Below, piece after piece: positions 54,025 through 61,663 of a DNA stretch of 64,000 bases. A program made the translations under genes and the position numbers. The notes under the pieces were generated by a model. The model was given only the letters and a program-made list of their open reading frames with translations, was not told the origin of the DNA and ran no database searches. Numbering within the stretch: the first letter of the stretch is position 1; every line of letters starts with the position of its first letter. The DNA is from Ruminococcus flavefaciens (lineage in GTDB: Bacteria; Bacillota; Clostridia; Oscillospirales; Ruminococcaceae), in the NCBI RefSeq assembly GCF_900108555.1, contig NZ_FNWV01000007.1:1-64000 (forward strand). The letters run 5' to 3'.

Positions 54025-54053
54025 TTGCTAAATCTGTGAAAACAATGTATAAT
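54025..54053 (+). promoter_or_regulatory. sigma-A-type promoter of the pectate lyase gene
   Basis: TTGCTA (54025-54030), 17 bases, TATAAT (54048-54053), 42 bases before the ATG. Confidence 0.7.
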
Positions 54054-54095
54054 GTTAATATAGAAAGTATAGCTTTTTATCAGGAGGGTGTTAAA

Positions 54096-56657
54096 ATGAA
54101 TAGAAAGTTGAAAAGACTAACTGCCCTGCTAATGGGAGTAGTGACTGTTTTCGGAAGCAGTTCGGCATTTGCTCCAAAGCAGAGCGGCAGTATAATGAAA
54201 GCTTCTGCGGCAGGGAAGATACTTGCATTCCCAGGAGCTGTAGGCGGCGGTAAATACGCTACAGGCGGTCGCGGCGGAGAGGTGTATCATGTAACTAACC
54301 TCAATGACAGCGGCGAAGGCTCTTTCCGCGACGCTGTAAGCAAATCGGGAAGAATAGTTGTTTTTGATGTCAGCGGCACTATCGAATTGCAGGGAAATAT
54401 ACTCTGTTCGAGCAATGTTACCGTAGCAGGTCAGACTGCTCCGGGCGGCTCGGGCATAACGCTGAAAAACTACAAAATGGGTATGTCGGGAGACAATATA
54501 ATCTCTAGGTATATAAGCTCCCGTCCCGGACCTTATGCGTCAACAAGTTCGGGCAATGACGCATGGGGCGGCGCAAAGGGCTCAAATTCCATAATCGATC
54601 ACTGCTCAATGGGCTGGACTACCGATGAACAGTGGGGACTTTACTCCAATAATACAAACTATACCGTTCAGTATTCCGTACTTGGTCCTGCGGACTCATG
54701 GGGCGGACACAAAAAGGGACTTCACGGCTTTGGAATAATGCTGGGAAAGGGCGACCTTACCTTTGACCATAACCTTATCATACATAATGTTTCCCGAAAC
54801 TTCCGCGGAAAAGTGCCTGACCAGTACACAGCCGATTTCACCAATAATATCATCTATGACTGGGGCTATCAGACGACTTACGGTACTATCGGACACCTTA
54901 ACTACGTGAACAATACCCTCAAAGCAGGAAATTCCACTACTGGCGGCTATCACTATATGTACGTTGACAGTACCACAAAGCCTGAGAATTTCAAGGTATA
55001 CTGCGCAGGAAACCGCCTTATAAACAAGGACGGCTCGTTCCACAGCGTCACTAATGACAACTGGTCGGGCGTTACTGTCAAGGACGGAATAGGCATAACT
55101 AAAAACAACCTTTACAGCAGCACGGCTTTCCCCATAAATTCGGACGGCGAGAACCTGTCCACAGCTATGACTTGCGAAAGTGCGGCTGCTTCATATGACC
55201 ATGTTATAAGCTTTGCAGGCAATGGTATCTCACCCGATAAGCGTACAGCTATTGATAAGCAGTGCGCCGAGGAGACTAAAAACGGTACGGGACAGTGCAG
55301 CGGTACTGCGGCATATGACTCGTCTGAGGCTAATCTCTCAAAGTACAACATAAAGTGCGGAGTTACCTACAGTTACCCGTCAGCAGTTACGAAAAAGGAA
55401 ATAACCGATGCCGATAACGACGGCATGGACGATAGCTGGGAGCTTGCCCGTGGACTTGATCCCACCGATCCCGATGACTATGCAGACGATTACTGCGGTC
55501 AGGGATACATGAATATCGAGTATTACATCAACGACCTTACGGTGAATTCGTTCCCCGAGGGCGTTGTGAAGCTGTCTCCTACAGACGGCAATTACACATC
55601 TGTTCAGACTGTATCTGCCTTTGAGGAGATAGAAGCCGATTCGTTTTCGGATAAGAAAGGCATAATCGTCGAGGAATATTCGGGCAGATCAAATAATTTA
55701 GCTCTTGTTTCTGACGGCGACTGGGTGAAGTATAGCAGAATAAACTTTGGAAGCGGAGCAAATTCTTTCAGCGGATGGATGGGCGGCTATCCTTCAAAGA
55801 TCGAACTCTATCTTGACAGTATGGACGGAACTCCTGCCGCAGTCATAGATTACAGCGGCACAAAATCGCTGAATGATTATCATACATTCGAGACTAATAT
55901 CAAGACAATAACAGGTACTCATGACCTGTATATGGTATTCAAGGGCGAAAGCGAATATCTTGTAAATCTGTGCTCATTCAAGTTCGGAAAAGACAAGCTG
56001 CCTCTTAGCGGAAAGCTTTTCAAGAGCGTTGAGGTAACTGAACAGGCAAATCCCGACTCATGGAAGATAGCTTCAGATGCAGCTGTAGGCTCGCTCATAT
56101 TCGGCGACAGGGACTTCAAGATCTCGGAGTTACAGTCGAACCTTGAAGGTGCGGAGATACTTCTTACCTCATGCGACGCCAAGGGGACAACAGGCGATGC
56201 TGCGTACTTTACGGCTGGCAGCGATATGTCGCTTTATGTGGGACTTGACAGCCGCGTAGAGAATGTACCTCAGTGGCTCGGCGATTATTCTCTTATGAGA
56301 ACGCTGTGCAAGTCTGATAACGATGTTACATTTATGATGTATAAAAAAGAGGTCAAGGCAGGGGAGAAGGTAACTCTCGGCAGCAACGGTCAGACATATA
56401 AGTGCGTTAACTATATCGTTATGGGAGTCCCTGTGGTCAATATCGCTCCCGTATACTCTGTTGGAGATATAAACAATGACGGATATATTGGCATATCCGA
56501 CCTTGTTACCCTGCAAAATCACCTGCATGGAAAGATGCTGCTGATACAGGAGCAGTTTGAGTATGCTGATATAAACGGAGACGGAGATATAGACGTATTC
56601 GACAGCGTTGACCTGAGAAAGCTTATTATCTCGGGAATGAAGATCATATTGGACTAA
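54096..56657 (+). CDS. secreted pectate lyase (PL1) with CBM and C-terminal dockerin
   Basis: 853 residues. Signal peptide (about 1-35), then a PL1-type parallel beta-helix (about 45-400; FRDAVSKSGRIVVFDVSGTI, SNSIIDHCSMGWTTDEQWGL, NFRGKVPDQYTADFTNNIIY), which cleaves polygalacturonan by beta-elimination with calcium. A DADNDGMDDSWELARGLDP calcium-type repeat follows, then a CBM6-like domain (about 500-640; SDGDWVKYSRINFGSG, LDSMDGTPAAVID), an about 130-residue domain of unknown type, and a dockerin (about 787-853; GDINNDGYIGISDLVTLQNH, DINGDGDIDVFDSVDLRKLI). ATG at 54096 follows AGGAGGG. Likely a cellulosomal pectinase. Confidence 0.9.
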   Translation: MNRKLKRLTALLMGVVTVFGSSSAFAPKQSGSIMKASAAGKILAFPGAVGGGKYATGGRGGEVYHVTNLNDSGEGSFRDAVSKSGRIVVFDVSGTIELQGNILCSSNVTVAGQTAPGGSGITLKNYKMGMSGDNIISRYISSRPGPYASTSSGNDAWGGAKGSNSIIDHCSMGWTTDEQWGLYSNNTNYTVQYSVLGPADSWGGHKKGLHGFGIMLGKGDLTFDHNLIIHNVSRNFRGKVPDQYTADFTNNIIYDWGYQTTYGTIGHLNYVNNTLKAGNSTTGGYHYMYVDSTTKPENFKVYCAGNRLINKDGSFHSVTNDNWSGVTVKDGIGITKNNLYSSTAFPINSDGENLSTAMTCESAAASYDHVISFAGNGISPDKRTAIDKQCAEETKNGTGQCSGTAAYDSSEANLSKYNIKCGVTYSYPSAVTKKEITDADNDGMDDSWELARGLDPTDPDDYADDYCGQGYMNIEYYINDLTVNSFPEGVVKLSPTDGNYTSVQTVSAFEEIEADSFSDKKGIIVEEYSGRSNNLALVSDGDWVKYSRINFGSGANSFSGWMGGYPSKIELYLDSMDGTPAAVIDYSGTKSLNDYHTFETNIKTITGTHDLYMVFKGESEYLVNLCSFKFGKDKLPLSGKLFKSVEVTEQANPDSWKIASDAAVGSLIFGDRDFKISELQSNLEGAEILLTSCDAKGTTGDAAYFTAGSDMSLYVGLDSRVENVPQWLGDYSLMRTLCKSDNDVTFMMYKKEVKAGEKVTLGSNGQTYKCVNYIVMGVPVVNIAPVYSVGDINNDGYIGISDLVTLQNHLHGKMLLIQEQFEYADINGDGDIDVFDSVDLRKLIISGMKIILD

Positions 56658-56717
56658 GTTGAGAGTTGAGAATTGAGAGTTGAGAGTTAATGTGAGCGCA
56701 GCTCACGGCGTTCCTTT

Positions 56718-56973
56718 GTAGGGGCGGATATTATCCGCCCGTTAGTAACGAAATAACTGAAAATATAATGTTGTAGGGGACGGTGACTCCCTGTAGTACA
56801 GGGAGATGTCAGCAAAGCTGACAGAGGGGCGCGGCTCCTGTTTGGAGTCCTCGACGTCCCTTAACAGATACAACAATAATATTTGTGGGGCGATGTGGGC
56901 ATCGCCCCCCTACAATGAGCGATAATGAAGCGGTTTCACCATTTAATTATCGGGCGAGCGGAACTCGCCCTTA
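56718..56973. repeat. modular palindromic repeats, second array
   Basis: GTAGGGG units at 56718 (palindrome GGGCGGATATTATCCGCCC) and 56773, the latter holding the GGTGACTCCCTG module shared with 9527-9569. Further palindromes lie at 56886-56913 (GGGGCGATG/CATCGCCCC) and 56952-56973 (GGGCGAG/CTCGCCC), here in opposite orientation (ending CCCTTAC and CCCCTAC). It is preceded by GTTGAGAATTGAGAGTTGAG words at 56656-56690. Confidence 0.8.
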
Positions 56974-56990
56974 CAATGGGCTAACGGCTG

Positions 56991-57023
56991 AAATCTCTAT
57001 TTAGCAAAGCTAAATAGAGATTT
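56991..57023 (-). other. perfect hairpin at the 3' end of asnB
   Basis: AAATCTCTATTTAGC (56991-57005), loop AAA, GCTAAATAGAGATTT (57009-57023). The asnB stop codon is in the stem. No T-run follows, so it may stabilise the 3' end rather than terminate. Confidence 0.6.
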
Positions 57024-58830
57024 TTATGTCAAAGCGTTCCAGCCAGTAATTTAGCTGAATAAAAAATGCGATAGTCTGGGGCAGGTTCATGAGCTGACCG
57101 TACCACTGTACGTGTTCCTCATGCCGCAGCAGCTTTTCAAGCTCCTCGCGTTTTACGAGCTGAGTGAGCCTTTCACCGCCGTTGTCAAGGATATTACGCA
57201 GCTTCGCGGTAACTCCCTCAAGAAACGCAGGATTATGAGTTTTCGGATAAGGACTTTTCTTGCGCCACAGGACTTTTTCGGGCAGCCATTCCTTCATGGC
57301 TTCGCGGAGAAGTCCTTTTTCTCTGCCCATATAGTCCTTGTACTCCCACGGCACGTTATACAGGTATTCGGCTATTCGGTAGTCGCAGAAGGGCACACGG
57401 ACTTCAAGTCCGCTGTACATGGACATTCTGTCCTTGCGGTCAAGGAGAGTCTGCATGAACCAGTGGAAATTCAGCTGTGTCATCTCGCGCATACGGTATT
57501 CCAGGGGACTGTCCTCAGGGAGCTTCATTGCGTAGTCGGCAGTCTTGCGGTACGCACTGTAAACGTATTCCTCGGCATCTATCTTAGCGGCGTAGTCGTC
57601 GCAGATGAAGCGTTTGCGGTAAGCAGTGCTCTGTGCCCACGGGAAACCGTCAGTCATGCGGATATCCTTATCCCTGTACCACGGATAGCCGCCGAATATC
57701 TCGTCTGCGCACTCGCCCGAAAGTGCAACTGTGCCGTATTTCTTTATCTCACGGCAGAAGAGCAGGAGAGAAGCGTCCACATCTGCCATTCCCGGGAGTC
57801 CCCGCGCTTCTGTGGCTTCATCGAGAGCGGCTATAAGCTCGGGAGTATCGACTACTGTCCGGTGGTGGTCTGTACCCAGATATTCAGCCATGCAGGAGAT
57901 GTATTCGGGATCGCTGTCAGGCTGAAAATGGCTGCTTTGGAAGTATTTATCGTTGTCGCGGTAGTCCACGGAAAATGTGGAGAGAGTCTTGCCCTGCTTT
58001 TTAAGTTCGGAAGCTGCCACTGAGGATATAAGGCTTGAATCCAGTCCCCCCGAAAGGAATGTGCACACAGGCACATCGGAGACAAGCTGACGGCGGATAG
58101 AGTCAAGAACAAGCTCACGGACGTGCTCGGCGGTCTGCGCAAAGCTCTCGCGGAGCTCATATGCCCGAAGCCGCCAGTACTCCCACAGGCTCAGCCCTTC
58201 CGTGCTGTAATAGCCGCACCAGCCTGCATTAAGCTCCTTTACTCCGCGAATGACTCCGCAGCCTATTGTTCTTCCCGGAGCAATGAGAAGAAGCTCTGCC
58301 GCGCCTTGAGCGTCTATTTCGTGTGGGATATCAGGGTGTTCGAGGAGCGCAGGGAGTTCCGAGGCAAAGATGAGCTTGCTGCCCGTATCATAGTAAAAAA
58401 GCGGCTTAACGCCTATCCTGTCACGGGCAAGGAAAACGCGGTGTTCCTGCTCATCGTATACCGCAAATGCAAAGATACCGTTGAATTTGTCAACGCAGGA
58501 GCTGCCCCATTTTATGTAGCTTTTGAGGACTACCTCCGTATCGGAATGAGTATCGAATGAAAAATCCTCGGACAGCTCTTTTCGGAGCTCGGCGGTGTTG
58601 TAAAGCTCACCGTTGTATACTATCGTATATTTTCCGCAGCTCATAGGCTGTCTGCCGCCGTCAATGTCAATGACTGCAAGACGGGTGTGTATAAGTGCAG
58701 CTTCACGGGTCAGCATCATGCTGTGCTGGTCGGGACCGCGGCGCAGAAGCGCACGCTGCATTTTCTCGTAAATTTTCATATCCTCGCGCATATCTTCAAT
58801 AAAGCTTATAGCTCCTGCAATTCCGCACAT
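57010..58830 (-). CDS. asnB: asparagine synthase (glutamine-hydrolysing)
   Basis: 606 residues. Class-II glutaminase starting MCGIAGAI (Cys2 nucleophile after processing), with TRLAVIDIDGGRQPMSC and YNGELYN; then the synthetase domain with PP-loop FLSGGLDSSLISSV (about 257-270) and ALSGECADEIFGGYPWYRD. The ATG at 58830 is preferred over one at 58863 because GGAGAGA precedes it and Cys2 becomes correctly placed. It lies between two repeat blocks. Confidence 0.96.
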   Translation of the reverse strand: MCGIAGAISFIEDMREDMKIYEKMQRALLRRGPDQHSMMLTREAALIHTRLAVIDIDGGRQPMSCGKYTIVYNGELYNTAELRKELSEDFSFDTHSDTEVVLKSYIKWGSSCVDKFNGIFAFAVYDEQEHRVFLARDRIGVKPLFYYDTGSKLIFASELPALLEHPDIPHEIDAQGAAELLLIAPGRTIGCGVIRGVKELNAGWCGYYSTEGLSLWEYWRLRAYELRESFAQTAEHVRELVLDSIRRQLVSDVPVCTFLSGGLDSSLISSVAASELKKQGKTLSTFSVDYRDNDKYFQSSHFQPDSDPEYISCMAEYLGTDHHRTVVDTPELIAALDEATEARGLPGMADVDASLLLFCREIKKYGTVALSGECADEIFGGYPWYRDKDIRMTDGFPWAQSTAYRKRFICDDYAAKIDAEEYVYSAYRKTADYAMKLPEDSPLEYRMREMTQLNFHWFMQTLLDRKDRMSMYSGLEVRVPFCDYRIAEYLYNVPWEYKDYMGREKGLLREAMKEWLPEKVLWRKKSPYPKTHNPAFLEGVTAKLRNILDNGGERLTQLVKREELEKLLRHEEHVQWYGQLMNLPQTIAFFIQLNYWLERFDIKISI

Positions 58831-58893
58831 AATATCTCTCCACCGCTTTCCAGCATACGGCACGCTGATCTTAGCCCTTAGCCTTTAGCCCAA

Positions 58894-59030
58894 TGTAGGG
58901 GTGGATATTATCCGCCCGTGTATGACTTGCGCAATAAAATAACATGAACCAATTTGTAGGGGAGGGCGCCCTCGCCCTCCCGAGTGGGTATGTATTATTA
59001 TTGCGGGAGCCCGAGGGCGGGCTCCCCTAC
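58894..59030 (+). repeat. modular palindromic repeat, near-copy of 14991-15145
   Basis: The same two units, spacer (GTGTATGACTTGCGC) and closing palindrome as 14991-15145, also preceded by TTAGCC words, but with (TTA)2 instead of (TTA)10. Non-coding, between asnB and pflA. Confidence 0.85.
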
Positions 59031-59055
59031 AAATGTAAATTATGGTTTATTATAT

Positions 59056-59085
59056 GAAAAAGACCTCTGATGTGTGTCAGAGGTC
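59056..59085 (-). terminator. intrinsic terminator of pflA
   Basis: GACCTCTGA / TCAGAGGTC (59062-59085) with a U-tract on the minus transcript from AAAAA at 59057-59061. Confidence 0.9.
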
Positions 59086-59093
59086 GTGAGATA

Positions 59094-59837
59094 TTATTTT
59101 TGTTTGCGGAGTCCCGAACGTATGCCGTCCATAATAGTGTTGCGCGCTTTTACAGCGTCCTCCTTAGAGAGGGGGGGCGTGTCGCCGAGAGGATAATCAA
59201 GTTCCAGCTCAGCATATTTCGGCTTTGCCATATCGTGATAGGGGAGCACATCAAGGGCTTTCAGATTGCTCAAAGTTGATAGATACTCACCAAGCGCGAA
59301 AAGCTCCTCATATTTATCTGTTATCCCGGGGACTACAACGTGGCGTATCCAGACAGGTATGCCAAGATCGCGGATATGCTCGGCAAATGCGAGGATATTG
59401 CGGTTCCCTTTGCCTGTAAGCTCCCTGTGGCAGTCGTTGTCGATGTGCTTTATATCCAGCATCACAAGGTCGGTATATTTCAGCACTTCGTCTATCTTTT
59501 CGTGATGAGCAGGATCGTAAACTCCTGCGGAAGTGTCAAGGCAGGTGTGTACTCCCTTGCTTTTGGCAAGTGCAAAAAGCTCTGCAAGGAATTCGGGCTG
59601 TGCAAGAGGTTCGCCGCCTGTTGCGGTGATACCGCCTGTTTTAAGGAATTCCTTGTACGAGTCATACTCTTTCATAAGCTCCTCAGCGGTAGTCTCTTTG
59701 CCGCCTGCAAAGTCCCATGTATCGGGATTGTGGCAGTATTTGCACCTCAGCGGACAGCCCTGAAAAAACACCACAAAACGTATTCCCGGACCGTCAACTG
59801 TTCCGAAGCTCTCTGTGGAATGTATCCTTCCTGTCAT
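59094..59837 (-). CDS. pflA: pyruvate formate-lyase activating enzyme
   Basis: Radical SAM enzyme that installs the glycyl radical in pyruvate formate-lyase. About 247 residues: STESFGTVDGPGIRFVVFFQ, cluster CPLRCKYCHNPDTWDF (CX3CX2C), TGGEPLAQPEF, and IWIRHVVVPGITDKYEE-type C-terminal motif. The ATG at 59837 overlaps the cca stop (ATGA) and has GAGGTG upstream. The pyruvate formate-lyase gene itself is not in the window. Confidence 0.95.
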   Translation of the reverse strand: MTGRIHSTESFGTVDGPGIRFVVFFQGCPLRCKYCHNPDTWDFAGGKETTAEELMKEYDSYKEFLKTGGITATGGEPLAQPEFLAELFALAKSKGVHTCLDTSAGVYDPAHHEKIDEVLKYTDLVMLDIKHIDNDCHRELTGKGNRNILAFAEHIRDLGIPVWIRHVVVPGITDKYEELFALGEYLSTLSNLKALDVLPYHDMAKPKYAELELDYPLGDTPPLSKEDAVKARNTIMDGIRSGLRKQK

Positions 59838-61159
59838 AAACTGCACCTCTGTTCTGCATAGTCCATTATTTCAGCTTTGTCGTTGTTAAGGTCGCCGTCT
59901 ATGACGTGACCAAGTATCTCATGCAGCATCGAGCCTATTTCCGAGCCTTTAAAGCCCAGTACTGCAAGGTCGGAGCCTTTTATAACAAGTCCGCGGATAT
60001 TTCTGCACTCGTTATTGTCAACTATTTCATGTCCCATTGCGATAAGCTTGTCAAAGAAGATGTTCTCCTCGAGTACAAATTCATTTTTAGCCGAATTATC
60101 GCACTTCTTCATGACCATAAGGCTGAAGAACAGCTCGTCCCCGATATTGGACATCATTTTCTTCACATCTGCGCGGCAGCGTATCTTCTTGCTGTGGTTG
60201 GCGATAAGTGTGGAAACATCGGCTATGGACTTATTATCGTAGCGAAGCTCTCTCATAAGCTCCCGAGTCATTTCCGCACCTACGCTGTCATGCTTTTTGA
60301 AGTGTCCACGACCATTCTCGTCAAGTGTCATACATACAGGCTTGCCGATATCGTGGAAAAACAGAGCTCTGCGGAGAAGAATATCCTCGCATGGAGCAGA
60401 AGCCAGAGCGCGGACGATATGCTCCCAGACATTGTATTTATGGTAGGGCGAACGCTGGTCAAGCCCGATACATGGCTGAAATTCGGGGATAACTGCGGTG
60501 ATGATGTCACTGTATCCAAGAAGCACATCAATGCAGTTTTTACCGCATATGAGCTTGTCGAGCTCCTCGCGTATGCGTTCACGGGATATATTTTTTAGAT
60601 CGTCCCTCATTCTGTGGACGGCTGCTGCGGTAGCTTCGTCGATGGTGAAGCCAAGCTGCGAGGAAAAACGCAAAGCCCGCATTATCCTGAGAGCGTCCTC
60701 GCTGAAACGCTTTTCGGGCTCACCTACACATCTGATGACACCTGCTTCGATATCGTTTTTTCCGCCGAAAGGGTCGATGATGCTGCCGTTTTTGTTCATT
60801 GCTATGGCATTTACGGTGAAATCGCGCCTTGCAAGGTCTGCGGTTATATCAGATGTGAACTCTACCCTGTCAGGACGGCGGTGGTCGGAGTATTCACCGT
60901 CAATGCGGTATGTGGTTATCTCAAAGGGCGAGCCGCCGCACAGTACGGTAACAGTGCCGTGCTTTATACCTGTGGGTATCACCCTGTAATCGCGGAAAAC
61001 CTCAAGTATCTGCTGGGGAAGAGCGTTTGTGGTTATATCAATATCGTGGCATTCTCTGCCCATTATGCCGTCACGGACACAGCCGCCGACCATATATGCT
61101 TCAAAGCCGCAGCTTTCAAGCTCTGTAAGTATCTGCCGAGTATTCGTATCTATATTCAC
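59834..61159 (-). CDS. cca: CCA tRNA nucleotidyltransferase
   Basis: Adds or repairs the 3' CCA of tRNA. 441 residues: YMVGGCVRDGIMGRECHDID (head with the metal Asp pair), RRDFTVNAIAMNKNGSIIDP, GEPEKRFSEDALRIMRALRF (tRNA-binding R), and an HD domain with LFFHDIGKP in the middle. Starts at GTG 61159 with GGAGG eight bases before. Coupled with pflA by ATGA overlap. Confidence 0.94.
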   Translation of the reverse strand: MNIDTNTRQILTELESCGFEAYMVGGCVRDGIMGRECHDIDITTNALPQQILEVFRDYRVIPTGIKHGTVTVLCGGSPFEITTYRIDGEYSDHRRPDRVEFTSDITADLARRDFTVNAIAMNKNGSIIDPFGGKNDIEAGVIRCVGEPEKRFSEDALRIMRALRFSSQLGFTIDEATAAAVHRMRDDLKNISRERIREELDKLICGKNCIDVLLGYSDIITAVIPEFQPCIGLDQRSPYHKYNVWEHIVRALASAPCEDILLRRALFFHDIGKPVCMTLDENGRGHFKKHDSVGAEMTRELMRELRYDNKSIADVSTLIANHSKKIRCRADVKKMMSNIGDELFFSLMVMKKCDNSAKNEFVLEENIFFDKLIAMGHEIVDNNECRNIRGLVIKGSDLAVLGFKGSEIGSMLHEILGHVIDGDLNNDKAEIMDYAEQRCSL

Positions 61160-61176
61160 AGTGGCTGCCTCCTTTC

Positions 61177-61209
61177 AAATCATAATTTTGCGCAGCAAAA
61201 TTATGATTT
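61177..61209. repeat. perfect palindrome upstream of cca
   Basis: AAATCATAATTTTGC (61177-61191), loop GCA, GCAAAATTATGATTT (61195-61209). It is followed by GTTGAGAATTGAGAGTTGAG words, also present at 56656-56690, and short palindromes (GTCGCC/GGCGAC). The rest of 61260-61460 has no recognised gene. Confidence 0.75.
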
Positions 61210-61461
61210 AGTTGAGAATTGAGAGTTGAGAGTTTTGGTGTCGCCTGCGGCGACATTATTTAAATAATGTGAGCACAGCGAACATAATTATACTACTTTC
61301 TACTCACTAATTACTAATCACTAAAAACTATTATACTGCAAATGCGGCTTTTTTGCAAGTCGTTTTAGATCATACAGCAATAATGGACTGCTTATCGCGT
61401 TTTTTTGGTGATTAGGCAATATGCGCAATACGAATATGTTGTTTTTGGGCTGATTGCTCAA

Positions 61462-61490
61462 TTGCTTAAAAACGTTAAAAAGTGTATAAT
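61462..61490 (+). promoter_or_regulatory. sigma-A-type promoter
   Basis: TTGCTT (61462-61467), 17 bases, TATAAT (61485-61490). It would give a leader of about 170 bases for the gene at 61664. A second TATAAT is near 61595 without a clear -35. Confidence 0.6.
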
Positions 61491-61663
61491 AAAAAAAGAG
61501 TGGGGATATCTAAAAAAAACAAAAATATTCGTCCAAAATAGTAATTTTAAGGCTCGTTTAAGCAAAATTTAAGATTATTTCAAGGTGCAGCCATTATAAT
61601 CTAATCATAGTCAAAACTTGGTTGACTTTGAATGGGCGATATTAAAAAAGGAGAATGATGTTT

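Noticed and set aside
57112..58023. 303-codon plus-strand frame opposite asnB
   Set aside because: AsnB on the minus strand has all catalytic motifs; the opposite frame has no ribosome site or domain.
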